Source: an uncultured Flavobacteriales bacterium (GTDB lineage: Bacteria > Bacteroidota > Bacteroidia > Flavobacteriales_E > Vicingaceae). Taken from it: DNA of 64,000 nt. The DNA lies in contig CAJXMH010000004.1 of NCBI GenBank assembly GCA_913056345.1, forward strand, positions 85,790-149,789. The letters are read 5' to 3'. Positions 25,786 through 34,727 of this stretch are shown here, piece by piece (the first letter of the stretch is position 1; every line of letters starts with the position of its first letter). A model generated the notes under the pieces. It did not search any database, had not been told where the DNA came from, and saw only the letters and a list, made by a program, of their open reading frames with translations. The position numbers and the translations under genes are program-made.

Positions 25786-28700
25786 TTAGTTGAGAATCAA
25801 TTTTTGAGTATGATTGAATTCATCTCCAATCGCTCTTAAACTGTAAACTCCTTTCGGAAGATCCGTTAGATCAATTTGCAAGCTCGTTTGATCTAGGCCT
25901 GTATTGATGTTCTGAACAAGCTGTCCTTGAAGGTTGTAAATTTCAATCCTTTCTAAATCAATTTGAGTATCTAACACTAAGTTGACTAAACCATTTGATG
26001 GGTTAGGGTAAATAGAAAGACCATTCAATTCAATGTTTTGCTCGCCTAGGCCAACTGGAGCATCCGTTATGCTCACATCATCAATTGCAACATCTCCTTC
26101 AAAGCCAGGTCCTCTTTCTGTCCAAAAACGCACTCTTACTTCATTCAAGTTAGCAAACTGATTTAGGTTTAGCGTTCTTAATAAATAAGGATCGGCATTG
26201 GCGGCCTGCTTTTGACCAATTAAAGTGTCTACGTTAACCCAAACTCCATTGGTGTCAAGATCTACAAATAGGGTCTGAATATCACTTCCATACATGTGAT
26301 AGAAGTAGTTTAAGGTAAGGGTTCCATTACCACTGCTAATGTCAACACAAGGTGATACGAGAATGGCAGTGTCTCCATTAGCTGCAGGGGAACTTGCTTC
26401 TGTGTACATGTAGTTCGTAGAGCCTGTTGTATTGTCTGCTGAAGGACCTGTTCCGCCTGAACCTGTTCCACCTGAATTAGACAACCAATTGAAGTTTCCA
26501 CTGCCAATGGTTAAACCTGTCCAACCATTACTAAATTGACCACTTTGACCCACTGCAAGCGCATCAAAGTTCTCAAAGTAGGGTAGTGCTTGAAGTGAGT
26601 TCAATACAGTCTGATTAGCCAAAGTATCATTGTTTACAATTGGATCACCAATTAAATCACAAGCTAGGGTGAAAGAATACGTGCCAGGAGTTGAAAGATT
26701 TACCGTTGCATTAAAAGTATATTCAACGGTATCTCCCGGTAATACTGATCCTGTATAAGTTTCAGTTACAAAAGCTGCATTGTTTAAGGAATAACTCAGG
26801 TCAATGGTATTGATGATGTTACTTCCTCTATTCGAGAATAGAATTTTTACGCTATCTGCTGTTCCAAAACCACATTGATCTGTAGGTGCGGATAAGGCAA
26901 TAATTGAGGCATCGTCTGCCGCAGGCGGCGTAATTAAAATGTCATCTACTCCAAATCCATCATTGGTTACAGAAAAATCAGAACTGAAAACGAATCTTAA
27001 TTTAACGGTTGATAAGCCTGCTGTTCCTGTAAGAACATTACTAGCCGTTGACCAAATGCCTAAGCCTGAAGGTGAGTTTCCATCCCACCATTCATTACCT
27101 GTATCGTTGTACCATCCAATTGCTGAACCATTATCAAGTAGTTTGGTCCAAGTAAAACCCCCATCTGTAGAGGTTTCAACCCAGCCTTCATCACAACATG
27201 ATTCTGTATTGAATATGTGAGAAAAGCTTAAAGTAGGATCAGTGCTTAAAGAAGAGAAATCCATGCAAGGGGATTCTAGGTAAGAGAATTCAGAATTGTT
27301 GTAGTCCCCAATTAAATTGGTTACCCAAGCATTTAATCCTCCTGCAGCTCCTGAAATGTAGGGGCCAGCAGGTGAGCCGTGAGCCCAAGAGGAATTTGCA
27401 CCACTAGTAGTCCAACCCCCATTGCTTGCTTCAAAGTTTTCTGAATAAGGGAAGCTACTAATTATCGGTATACTTTCAACAGTAGTGTTCAACGTATCAT
27501 TGCTTCCGTCAGGATCATTTACTAGATCGCAAGCTAAAGTAAAGTTGTATGTTCCAGCTACCGAGAGATTAGCAGTTGCATTAAAGGTGTATTCAACTGT
27601 ATCACCCGGATTCACCGAACCTGTAAACGTTTCAGTAATGAAAGCTGCATTGTTCAATGAATAACTGAGGTCTAAGGTTGTGATTACATTTGAACCCCTG
27701 TTTGAGAACAATATCTTAACGCTATCTGCCGCTCCTAGTCCACACTGACTAAGAGGTGCTGATAAGGCAACGATTGCTGCATCGTCTGAAGCAGGAGGGG
27801 TAATTGAAATGTCATCTACTCCAAAGCCGTCATCGGTGATAGAGCCATCAGAACTGAAAACAAATCTGATTTTCACCGAAGAAGATCCGGCGGTTCCTGT
27901 AAGGGCATTACTTGCAGTTGACCAAACGCCTGCACCTCCCGGAGAACTTCCGTCCCACCATTGGTTAAAGTTATCATTATACCAGCCTGTAGCAGCTCCA
28001 TTGTTAAGGAGTTTTGTCCATGTAACACCGCCATCAGTTGAGGTTTCGATCCATCCTTCATCACAGCATGATTCTGTTTGGAAAATGTGCGAGAAACTCA
28101 TGATTGGATCAACACCTAGGGTGGAGAAATCCATACAAGGCGATTCCAAATAAGCAAATTCTGAGTTATTGTAATCTCCGCTTAAATTAGTCACCCATGC
28201 ATTTACTCCATTAGCAGCATTTGATATGAATGGCCCTGTTGGAACGCCATGTGCCCATGAAGAATTATTACCGTAGGTAGTCCAACCACCATTATTCGTT
28301 TCAAAACCTTCTGTGTAAGGCAAAGTGCCAATTACAGGAATGTTTTGAATAACTGCTGTTACAGTGTCATTAAGTTGATTTCCATCTCCTGCAAGTGAAG
28401 CATAGCCTTGAATAGTATAACTACCTGCCGTAGCTAAGTTTACTGTTTGAGCAAAAGTGTAAATCACTGTATCACCTGGGTTAATAGTGCCTGTAAATGT
28501 TCCTGTTACAGGAGTGCCACCGTTTAAAATGTAACCTAGAGGTAAGCTATTAATTACCGCACTACCACTGTTTACTAAAGCTAAACGCACACTGTCTGTA
28601 GTCAAGCCACATCCTGTTTGCGGCGAAACAAGGGCAGCTACTCCAATATCATTAGAGGGAGCATCTTGCACCAAGATGTCATCAAAGGCAAAACCTTCTT

Positions 28701-30102
28701 CTGTCACAGAGCCATCTGTACCTTGTACGATTCGTAGCTCCACTGAAGGTTGACCTGCTAACCCTGTGAGGTCATTTTCAGCTAAAATCCATGAACCGTT
28801 CATTCCTGTCCAACCTTCTTGAGAAGGCTCTATGTTTGATAGTCCATTGATTGAATTGTCGTTGTACCAATTGTTGGGATTTCCAAAACTGCCGACTTTT
28901 TGCCAGCTTAAGCCACCATCAATTGAAGATTGAAGCACGGTGCCATCCCAAGAAGATTCATTTTCGATCCATATTCTAGCTTTGAATTGAGGAGCAGAGA
29001 GGCTACTAAAGTCAAAACATGGACTGATCACGAAAGATTCTTCATTGTTGTTGTAAACACCACTTAGGTTGGTCACCCAAGCTTGAGTTCCTGAGTTGGC
29101 AGTATTAATAATAGTTCCTGCTGGCGTTCCGTGAGCCCATGAAGAATTTGCTCCTCCACTTGTCCAGCCTCCGGGGCCGCTCTCAAAATTTTCTGCGTAT
29201 GGGAAGGTGGTAATACTGTTTTTCATCACAGCTGCACCTCTTGCCGTATCATTGGCAAAATTATTGTCGGCTCTCAAATTAGAGTAAACCGTTACGTTGT
29301 ATGATCCTACGGCCGACATGTCTACCGTTGAGGTGAAACGATATTGTGCTGTATCACCTGCTAGCAAAGGAGTGCTATACGTTTCAGAAACTTGGGCGCC
29401 TCCATTTACGGTATAATTTAAAGTGATTGAATTAACTGTGCTGCTTCCCGCATTAGTAAAAGTTGCGATGATTGGTTCTGCATTGGTTAAACCACAAGAA
29501 GCTTGTAGTGAATCTACCGAGATCATTTTAATATCATCTGGTTGTGGTTGGTAAACCGATACGTTGTCGATGATCCAGTACCAGGCCCAGGCACCACCAT
29601 TGCTGTAATAAAATCTTACTTGGGCATTCGATACTCCTGCTGCTTGCGCAGAAATGTCAATGCTTTTGAATTCAGGGTCAGGGCTAGTAGTGATTGAATC
29701 CACGGTTACCCACGAAGTGCCAGTATTTACTTGTACCAAACCGTAAGAACCTGAAAATGAACGAAAGAAGTGATCAAACTCTAAAATGACCGTAGTTGCT
29801 GAACTGGCATCAAAGTTAGGTGATACTAAATAGGCATCTTGACTGTTACCACCACCATACCAATCACTGTCTAAGATGGCTGCATTGGCCACTATGGGGC
29901 TATTGAAGGTTACTGAGGCAGGGTTATCAAAACGCCAGATCTGTCCATTTTGGCTTGCAGAACTATCCACATTTTTCCAACCTGAGGCCAGTGGAGGAAG
30001 AATGGAATCGTTAAAAGTTGAAAAGTCTTCTTGAATGTAGGTTTGTGCTTGTAATCCTATACTGAGTAGGAAGCACATTAAAACTGTGGTTAATTTTCTC
30101 AT
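25786..30102 (-). CDS. T9SS cargo protein with repeated CARDB and jelly-roll modules
   Basis: The 1438-residue secreted protein starts with a signal peptide (MRKLTTVLMC...LQAQ) and ends with a T9SS type A sorting domain (about 1360-1438: LSIYPNPSNGLVNL, IYNLQGQLVQ). Between them are an N-terminal MAM-like jelly-roll (30-185) and alternating CARDB-like beta domains (GDTVEYTFNATVNLS) and choice-of-anchor/MAM-like domains (NGGWTTSGANSSWAHG, ESCCDEGW, DDGFGVDDI). Residues 590-880 and 880-1170 are near copies with exactly 290-residue spacing. I see no catalytic motif, so it is probably an adhesin or matrix protein. A promoter box lies at 30125-30152. Confidence 0.9.
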   Translation of the reverse strand: MRKLTTVLMCFLLSIGLQAQTYIQEDFSTFNDSILPPLASGWKNVDSSASQNGQIWRFDNPASVTFNSPIVANAAILDSDWYGGGNSQDAYLVSPNFDASSATTVILEFDHFFRSFSGSYGLVQVNTGTSWVTVDSITTSPDPEFKSIDISAQAAGVSNAQVRFYYSNGGAWAWYWIIDNVSVYQPQPDDIKMISVDSLQASCGLTNAEPIIATFTNAGSSTVNSITLNYTVNGGAQVSETYSTPLLAGDTAQYRFTSTVDMSAVGSYNVTVYSNLRADNNFANDTARGAAVMKNSITTFPYAENFESGPGGWTSGGANSSWAHGTPAGTIINTANSGTQAWVTNLSGVYNNNEESFVISPCFDFSSLSAPQFKARIWIENESSWDGTVLQSSIDGGLSWQKVGSFGNPNNWYNDNSINGLSNIEPSQEGWTGMNGSWILAENDLTGLAGQPSVELRIVQGTDGSVTEEGFAFDDILVQDAPSNDIGVAALVSPQTGCGLTTDSVRLALVNSGSAVINSLPLGYILNGGTPVTGTFTGTINPGDTVIYTFAQTVNLATAGSYTIQGYASLAGDGNQLNDTVTAVIQNIPVIGTLPYTEGFETNNGGWTTYGNNSSWAHGVPTGPFISNAANGVNAWVTNLSGDYNNSEFAYLESPCMDFSTLGVDPIMSFSHIFQTESCCDEGWIETSTDGGVTWTKLLNNGAATGWYNDNFNQWWDGSSPGGAGVWSTASNALTGTAGSSSVKIRFVFSSDGSITDDGFGVDDISITPPASDDAAIVALSAPLSQCGLGAADSVKILFSNRGSNVITTLDLSYSLNNAAFITETFTGSVNPGDTVEYTFNATANLSVAGTYNFTLACDLVNDPDGSNDTLNTTVESIPIISSFPYSENFEASNGGWTTSGANSSWAHGSPAGPYISGAAGGLNAWVTNLIGDYNNSEFSYLESPCMDFSSLSTDPTLSFSHIFNTESCCDEGWVETSTDGGFTWTKLLDNGSAIGWYNDTGNEWWDGNSPSGLGIWSTASNVLTGTAGLSTVKLRFVFSSDFSVTNDGFGVDDILITPPAADDASIIALSAPTDQCGFGTADSVKILFSNRGSNIINTIDLSYSLNNAAFVTETYTGSVLPGDTVEYTFNATVNLSTPGTYSFTLACDLIGDPIVNNDTLANQTVLNSLQALPYFENFDALAVGQSGQFSNGWTGLTIGSGNFNWLSNSGGTGSGGTGPSADNTTGSTNYMYTEASSPAANGDTAILVSPCVDISSGNGTLTLNYFYHMYGSDIQTLFVDLDTNGVWVNVDTLIGQKQAANADPYLLRTLNLNQFANLNEVRVRFWTERGPGFEGDVAIDDVSITDAPVGLGEQNIELNGLSIYPNPSNGLVNLVLDTQIDLERIEIYNLQGQLVQNINTGLDQTSLQIDLTDLPKGVYSLRAIGDEFNHTQKLILN
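26593..27462 (-). repeat. Internal module copy B (CARDB + jelly-roll)
   Basis: Codes for residues about 881-1170 of the T9SS cargo and is the partner of copy A. Differences are scattered single substitutions (for example ETFTGSVNPG versus ETYTGSVLPG), not insertions. Confidence 0.85.
27463..28335 (-). repeat. Internal module copy A (CARDB + jelly-roll)
   Basis: Codes for residues about 590-880 of the T9SS cargo. Aligned with copy B it keeps the motifs NSSWAHG, NAWVTNL, GDYNNSEF, YLESPCMDFS, TESCCDEGW and DDGFGVDDI at the same spacing of 290 residues, so the pair is a recent in-frame duplication. Confidence 0.85.
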
Positions 30103-30124
30103 AAATAGTGTTAATAGTATTCGA

Positions 30125-30152
30125 CAAAGGTAAGATTTTTCAAGACGAGCAA
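30125..30152 (-). promoter_or_regulatory. Promoter of the T9SS cargo gene
   Basis: On the minus strand, TTTG at 30150-30153 is followed after 17 bases by TACCTTTG (complement of CAAAGGTA, 30125-30132), which fits the Bacteroidota TTG-N17-23-TAnnTTTG promoter. The start codon is about 23 bases downstream. Confidence 0.6.
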
Positions 30153-30158
30153 ATTGTT

Positions 30159-30815
30159 TTACACAATCAAGCCGTCATGCATCTTAAAAGTGCGGTCGCA
30201 AGCTTTTGCAAGCTCAAGGTTGTGGGTCACAATCACAAAGGTTTGCTTAAACTCTTTTCTGAGTTCAAAGAAAAGGTCGTGTAACATTTCTGCATTTTTG
30301 CTATCTAAATTCCCCGAAGGCTCATCTGCAAAAATAACTTTTGGCTTGTTGATAAGTGCTCTTGCTGTAGCGACTCTTTGTTGTTCACCACCTGAAAGTT
30401 CAGCAGGTTTGTGGTGACCCCTTTCAGAAAGTCCAAGTCTGCCCAGCCAAGCCTCTGCTTCTTTAAAAGCTTTTGCCTTCTCCATGCCTTTAATTAAAGC
30501 AGGCATGGCAATGTTTTCTATGGCGGTAAACTCTGCTAATAAATGATGAAACTGAAAAACAAAGCCAATGTGTTGGTTTCGAAACTCTGCTAACTCATTG
30601 TTTTTAAGGCCTACAATCTCTTTTCCTTCGTACAAAATACTGCCAGAATCTGCTTGGTCTAATGTACCCAGTACTTGCAATAAGGTGGTTTTTCCTGCGC
30701 CTGAACTACCTACAATTGACACTACTTCGCCCTTATGAACTTCTAGCTCTAACCCTTTCAATACTTCTAGGTCTCCAAAACGCTTTTTAATATTTGTTGC
30801 TTTGATCATGCTCAT
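30159..30815 (-). CDS. lolD: ABC transporter ATP-binding protein, LolD-like
   Basis: The 218-residue ATPase has the full ABC motif set: Walker [10 protein letters not shown] (36-44), Q-loop FVFQFHH (85-91), signature [15 protein letters not shown] (140-154), and Walker [14 protein letters not shown] (160-172) with a following switch His (VTHNLEL). The pattern EPSGNLDS and the short length are those of the MacB/LolD family, which moves lipoproteins or peptides from the inner membrane. No permease gene is adjacent, so the Lol role is likely but not shown. It is divergent from sucC. Confidence 0.8.
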   Translation of the reverse strand: MSMIKATNIKKRFGDLEVLKGLELEVHKGEVVSIVGSSGAGKTTLLQVLGTLDQADSGSILYEGKEIVGLKNNELAEFRNQHIGFVFQFHHLLAEFTAIENIAMPALIKGMEKAKAFKEAEAWLGRLGLSERGHHKPAELSGGEQQRVATARALINKPKVIFADEPSGNLDSKNAEMLHDLFFELRKEFKQTFVIVTHNLELAKACDRTFKMHDGLIV

Positions 30816-30889
30816 GAGCTTGCGAAGGTAAAACTATATTTTTGATGATGAAGTGCTAAAATCTTCTTTCAAAATGCTAACAAATCACT

Positions 30890-30897
30890 TACTTTTG
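30890..30897 (+). promoter_or_regulatory. Candidate sucC promoter -7 box
   Basis: TACTTTTG matches TAnnTTTG and lies 31 bases before the sucC ATG. The -33 region reads TTTC at the preferred distance, one base off TTTG. Confidence 0.4.
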
Positions 30898-30928
30898 GGA
30901 ACCAATTTAGAAACCTAAAAATCACTGC

Positions 30929-32119
30929 ATGAACATTCATGAATATCAAGCAAAAACGACCCTTAAAAGTTATGGGGTAGCGATACAAGAAGGTATAGTA
31001 GCCTCAACTCCTGACGAGGCGGTTGAAGCTGCAAAAAAATTAAACGAGCAGACCGGCACTGAATGGTGGGTAATCAAAGCCCAAGTACACGCTGGTGGTC
31101 GCGGTAAAGGCGGTGGCGTTAAACTCGCTAAGTCCTTAGATGAGGTAAAAAGCATCGCCAACGACATTATTGGAATGCAATTGGTTACACCACAAACCTC
31201 TAAAGAGGGAAAAAAGGTGCACCAAGTTTTAGTAGCCCAAGATGTTTACTATCCAGGTGACTCCGAGCCCGAAGAATATTACATGAGTGTGCTCTTGAAT
31301 CGAGCCAATGGAAGAAACATGATCATGTATTCTACTGAAGGCGGAATGGACATTGAAACCGTTGCTGAAGAAACGCCACATCTGATCTTTACAGAAGAGA
31401 TTGATCCTGCAGTTGGTTTACAAGGTTTCCAAGCGAGAAAAATCGCCTTTAACCTTGGTTTATCAGGACAAGCTTTCAAGCAAATGGTGAAATTCGTTTT
31501 CGCCCTTTACAAAGCTTATGAAGGCACAGATTCAGGCTTATTTGAGATCAATCCTGTATTAAAAACTTCAGACGATAAGATCATAGCTGTTGATTCTAAG
31601 GTAACGATAGACGATAATGCGCTTTTCCGTCAAAAAGACTTGGCGGAGATGCGTGACAAAAGAGAAGAAGATCCAACAGAAGTTGAGGCAGGCGAAGCAG
31701 GTTTAAGTTATGTAAACTTAGACGGCAATGTTGGCTGTATGGTAAACGGAGCCGGACTCGCCATGGCTACCATGGATATCATTAAATTGAGTGGTGGTAA
31801 TCCTGCTAACTTCCTAGATGTAGGAGGAACTGCCGATGCTGAAAGAGTAGAGAAGGCTTTTCGTATGATCTTGAAAGACGATAAAGTAGAAGCAATCCTC
31901 GTTAATATTTTTGGTGGTATTGTGCGTTGTGATCGTGTTGCCCAAGGGGTGGTAGACGCTTATCAAAACATTGGAGATATTCCGGTGCCGATTATTGTGC
32001 GTTTGCAAGGAACCAATGCAGAAGAGGCAAAGAAAATCATCGATGACTCAGGCCTTAAGGTACATTCAGCAATCCTATTGCAAGAAGCAGCCGATAAGGT
32101 GAAGGAAGTTTTAGCTTAA
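30929..32119 (+). CDS. sucC: Succinate-CoA ligase (ADP-forming), beta subunit
   Basis: SucC forms the succinyl-CoA synthetase of the TCA cycle with SucD. The 396-residue protein has the N-terminal ATP-grasp start MNIHEYQAKTTLKSYGV, the nucleotide-binding KAQVHAGGRGKGGGVK, the FEINPV motif and the CoA-side VNIFGGIVRCDRVA, NPANFLDVGG region. Length is the standard 388-400. sucD is not in the window, so the subunit is transcribed alone here. A rho-independent terminator lies six bases after the stop. Confidence 0.97.
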   Translation: MNIHEYQAKTTLKSYGVAIQEGIVASTPDEAVEAAKKLNEQTGTEWWVIKAQVHAGGRGKGGGVKLAKSLDEVKSIANDIIGMQLVTPQTSKEGKKVHQVLVAQDVYYPGDSEPEEYYMSVLLNRANGRNMIMYSTEGGMDIETVAEETPHLIFTEEIDPAVGLQGFQARKIAFNLGLSGQAFKQMVKFVFALYKAYEGTDSGLFEINPVLKTSDDKIIAVDSKVTIDDNALFRQKDLAEMRDKREEDPTEVEAGEAGLSYVNLDGNVGCMVNGAGLAMATMDIIKLSGGNPANFLDVGGTADAERVEKAFRMILKDDKVEAILVNIFGGIVRCDRVAQGVVDAYQNIGDIPVPIIVRLQGTNAEEAKKIIDDSGLKVHSAILLQEAADKVKEVLA

Positions 32120-32123
32120 GACT

Positions 32124-32152
32124 AAAAAATCCCGAGCAATCGGGATTTTTTT
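32124..32152 (+). terminator. Rho-independent terminator of sucC
   Basis: AAAAAATCCCGA/TCGGGATTTTTT is a 12-base stem with loop GCAA, followed by one more T. Confidence 0.93.
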
Positions 32153-32160
32153 ATTCTCGT

Positions 32161-32191
32161 TTTGTTTATATTATAAACTTATTTATATTTG
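32161..32191 (+). promoter_or_regulatory. Consensus Bacteroidota promoter
   Basis: TTTG (32161-32164), exactly 19 bases, then TATATTTG (32184-32191). This is the textbook -33/-7 arrangement. The first base of the transcript should be near 32196, so the ATG at 32214 is more likely than that at 32205. It opens the four-gene unit 32214-33881. Confidence 0.75.
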
Positions 32192-32213
32192 TGATGTATT
32201 TATAATGATAACA

Positions 32214-32783
32214 ATGGACAAATATCAAGATCAAATCAAGCTAATCGAAGAGATGATCAACAGCACAAAAGTGAAGATAAGTGAAGGGAGCGTTTATTAT
32301 TTGCTTTGGGGATGGTTGGTAATAGCCGCGGCTGCTCTTAATTATTATTTATTGGTTTATGTAGCGTACGAACAGCATTGGATCGCATGGCCAATCTTAA
32401 TGCCTGTAGGAGGAATCGCTTCTTCTATTATTAAGCGAAAACAAGAAAGAAAGGCACAAGCTAAAACCTATGTCGACCGTGCTTTAAACTATTTATGGAC
32501 AGGCTTCTTGATTACCCTCTTCTTTGCGCTTTTTGGCATGGTGACGATGGGTCCCCAAGGAGTTTATCCGATGGTGATGTTTTTATATGGCTTGGGAACG
32601 TTTGTAAGTGGTGGAATATTAAAGTTCAAACCTTTAATGCTTGGTGCAGTAGGAGCATGGTTGGCAGGAGCAGTAGCCTATTTTGTTCCTTTTCAAGATC
32701 AGCTATTATTGCTAATGGCATCTATTATACTATCTTACATCATACCCGGTCATCTTTTAGCAAAATCTAAGGCGAATGTTTAA
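32214..32783 (+). CDS. Four- to five-helix membrane protein
   Basis: No family recognised with certainty. The 189-residue product has a charged N-terminal helix (about 1-25), then hydrophobic segments near 29-50, 57-75, 92-110, 120-137 and 145-180. I use the ATG at 32214 rather than 32205 because the promoter puts the transcript start near 32196. It is followed by a winged-helix regulator whose ATG overlaps its last codons by eight bases, which suggests that the regulator and this membrane protein act together, as in small transporter/regulator pairs. Confidence 0.6.
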   Translation: MDKYQDQIKLIEEMINSTKVKISEGSVYYLLWGWLVIAAAALNYYLLVYVAYEQHWIAWPILMPVGGIASSIIKRKQERKAQAKTYVDRALNYLWTGFLITLFFALFGMVTMGPQGVYPMVMFLYGLGTFVSGGILKFKPLMLGAVGAWLAGAVAYFVPFQDQLLLLMASIILSYIIPGHLLAKSKANV

Positions 32784-33066
32784 AGCGCTCGATCCACTTT
32801 TACATTCTCAATTGCGCTTGGCAATAATGTCATTGCTGATGGGAGTAGAAGAGGCAGATTTTACCTTCATCAAAGAAAAAACACAAGCAACCGCAGGCAA
32901 CCTAAGTGTGCAGCTCGATAAATTGGAAAAAGCAGGCTACATTGAAATTACCAAAAGCTTTAAAGGTAAAAGACCCAATACCTCCTGCAAGAAAACTCAA
33001 AAAGGTCAAAGAGCCTTTGAGGAGTATGTTAATCACCTTAAAACTTACCTACATGAAAAAGATTAA
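32776..33066 (+). CDS. Winged-helix transcriptional regulator (HTH_34-like)
   Basis: The 96-residue protein is a compact winged helix: LDPLLHSQLRLAIMSLL (first helix), TFIKEKTQATAGNLSVQLDKLEKAGYI (helix-turn-helix, LDKLEKAGY signature) and a basic wing (KSFKGKRPNTSCKKTQKG). This pattern is that of the small HTH_34/transcriptional-regulator family seen beside two- to five-helix membrane proteins in Bacteroidota. Its start overlaps the upstream gene by eight bases and its end overlaps the next gene by 14. Confidence 0.8.
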   Translation: MFKALDPLLHSQLRLAIMSLLMGVEEADFTFIKEKTQATAGNLSVQLDKLEKAGYIEITKSFKGKRPNTSCKKTQKGQRAFEEYVNHLKTYLHEKD

Positions 33067-33595
33067 ACTAACCTTCGTTTTAGTATTCCTTTTTACCATT
33101 TGTGCAAAAGCACAAGAAAACAAAGGGTTTGAATTTGGCTTTCAATTAAGTGAATACCAACAAGACTTTGGCTACGGCATTAGTATTACTTCACCTTATG
33201 TATTGAAAGAATATGTGGCTTTTCGCTTGAGGGCGAACCAACAATTTTTTAGCACTTTCAACAATCAAGGTAAAGTGGAATGGTCACCTTATCAAAACTT
33301 TGCTTTGGGAGTACTTGGACAACGATCCATGATTCATGAGAAAATTGCCCTTTACGGCGAAGGTGGTGTTTTTGGAATTTTGCCAAACAGCGATTTCTCC
33401 AAGCAAGATTTTGAAATTGGGGGCTACGGTCTGTTTGGGTTTGAATTCTTTTTTGATAAAAACTTTACTTATTACATAGAAGCCGGCGGCATTGGCATTG
33501 ATGCTACTGCAGATGAATTACCTTCGGAACCGATTTATTCGAACGGCTTCCTGATCAATGTCGGTTTCAGAATTATTTTAAATCAAAACAATTAG
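33053..33595 (+). CDS. Secreted beta-rich protein
   Basis: An open frame extends further upstream inside the regulator gene, but ATG 33053 gives a good signal peptide (MKKIKLTFVLVFLFTICAKA, cleaved near residue 20) and is the likely start. The mature 160 residues have alternating hydrophobic and aromatic strands (YGISITSPYVLKEYVAFRL, IYSNGFLINVGFRIIL) and an aromatic C-terminus, as in small outer-membrane beta-barrels. Function unknown. It overlaps the regulator gene by 14 bases and belongs to the same unit. Confidence 0.6.
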   Translation: MKKIKLTFVLVFLFTICAKAQENKGFEFGFQLSEYQQDFGYGISITSPYVLKEYVAFRLRANQQFFSTFNNQGKVEWSPYQNFALGVLGQRSMIHEKIALYGEGGVFGILPNSDFSKQDFEIGGYGLFGFEFFFDKNFTYYIEAGGIGIDATADELPSEPIYSNGFLINVGFRIILNQNN

Positions 33596-33599
33596 TACA

Positions 33600-33881
33600 A
33601 TGCAACAATCAGACGAAAAATTACGCGAAGAAGCTGAAGCAAGAGTAGGCTTTAAAAGACACTTAAGTTTTTACCTTGTTATTAACGTTTTAATATGGGC
33701 TTTATGGTTTTTCAGCCGCGCTATCGATGGTTATTATGATGGCTATTGGCCAATATGGGCAACTTTAGGCTGGGGAATTGGTATTGTGTCCCATTACATA
33801 GGAGTTTACGTAAAGAATGATGCTGCGGTAGACCGTGAATTTGAAAAACTCAAAAGAGAGCGCGATCAGGCGAAAGTCTAG
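33600..33881 (+). CDS. 2TM-domain protein
   Basis: This 93-residue protein has a short basic N-terminus (SDEKLREEAEARVGFKRHL), two membrane helices (about 20-38 and 52-70) and a charged tail (AAVDREFEKLKRERDQAKV), matching the 2TM family seen in Bacteroidota next to histidine kinases and LytTR regulators. It is the last gene of the four-gene unit that starts at 32161, and its stop overlaps the convergent methyltransferase by four bases. Confidence 0.8.
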   Translation: MQQSDEKLREEAEARVGFKRHLSFYLVINVLIWALWFFSRAIDGYYDGYWPIWATLGWGIGIVSHYIGVYVKNDAAVDREFEKLKRERDQAKV

Positions 33882-34687
33882 TATTTTGGACTTTCCTTTT
33901 TTACTAAATAGTAAACGCAAGTGGTCAGATAATTCCTAAGATAAGGTATGGCTGCTAAAGCAGGACTTTGCACTTTTGCTTTCAAGTTGAATTTGTACTT
34001 GTAGATTGGATTGATCAAATAAAATTCTTTTTCAACTTTTGAGTAAAAGTGCTTTTTTAATAGCTTTTCAAAGCGTTCTATACTAATACCGGTTTGCTTT
34101 ATTTCGGCTAGGTCTTCAACTGTACGTGTTGATTCGCCAAACGACTTTAAAATACCTTTGTATAGTCTCATTGGTAGCAAATGATAGTAAGGCAATCTGC
34201 TTAAAATTTTATTCTTTGCAATTTGTTGGTGACCGCCAAAAGGCATTTGCCAGGGTGGAAAGCCAAAAAAGATATGCCCATCTTCTTTAAGAAAGTCCCT
34301 TAGCTTACCGAGAATCTTATCTTGATCATGAATGTGTTCAATTACATCTTTTAGCACGATCAAGTCAAAGCGCTCAGGGTACTCTTGGTCTAAATCAACT
34401 TCGTAAATATCTTTATTGCTTAAGCTTGCTTTACCGGCTTTTATTTCATCGGCTAGCAACTGCTTGGCCATTTCATAGCGGCTGGGCATTAACTCAATAC
34501 CTGTGCCATGGTAACCCCTCTCAATAAAGGCTTGCAACACGCCACCTTCTGCACAACCTATTTCTAATACTCTACTTCCGGGCTTAAGTTTTAACTTGCG
34601 CTCAATAAAGGGAATCACATAATTTAGTGCATTCTCTTTTTGAAAACGAATATAGGTTTGCTTGTCTTTATGAAAATCGTAGGGCAT
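33878..34687 (-). CDS. Class I SAM-dependent methyltransferase
   Basis: The 269-residue protein has motif I VLEIGCAEGG (40-49), a post-I acidic residue (GIEL) and the motif region FDLIVLKDVIEHIHDQ near 105-120, typical of ubiquinone/menaquinone- and glycolipid-type methyltransferases. The substrate is unknown; the FGFPPWQMPFGGHQQIA segment is more like methyltransferases of LPS or exopolysaccharide clusters. Divergent from the epimerase-like gene at 34728. Confidence 0.82.
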   Translation of the reverse strand: MPYDFHKDKQTYIRFQKENALNYVIPFIERKLKLKPGSRVLEIGCAEGGVLQAFIERGYHGTGIELMPSRYEMAKQLLADEIKAGKASLSNKDIYEVDLDQEYPERFDLIVLKDVIEHIHDQDKILGKLRDFLKEDGHIFFGFPPWQMPFGGHQQIAKNKILSRLPYYHLLPMRLYKGILKSFGESTRTVEDLAEIKQTGISIERFEKLLKKHFYSKVEKEFYLINPIYKYKFNLKAKVQSPALAAIPYLRNYLTTCVYYLVKKESPKY

Positions 34688-34727
34688 GCTGAAAACTTAG
34701 GGGCATAAAATTAGTTGATATTACTGA

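Noticed and set aside
26939..28153. Open frames on the plus strand inside the T9SS cargo gene, two of them similar to each other
   Set aside because: They are antisense shadows of the duplicated module; their similarity only mirrors the repeat in the real gene.
32906..33052. Extension of the secreted protein at 33053 into the regulator gene
   Set aside because: The added part is out-of-frame reading of the winged-helix gene, and the signal peptide starts at 33053.
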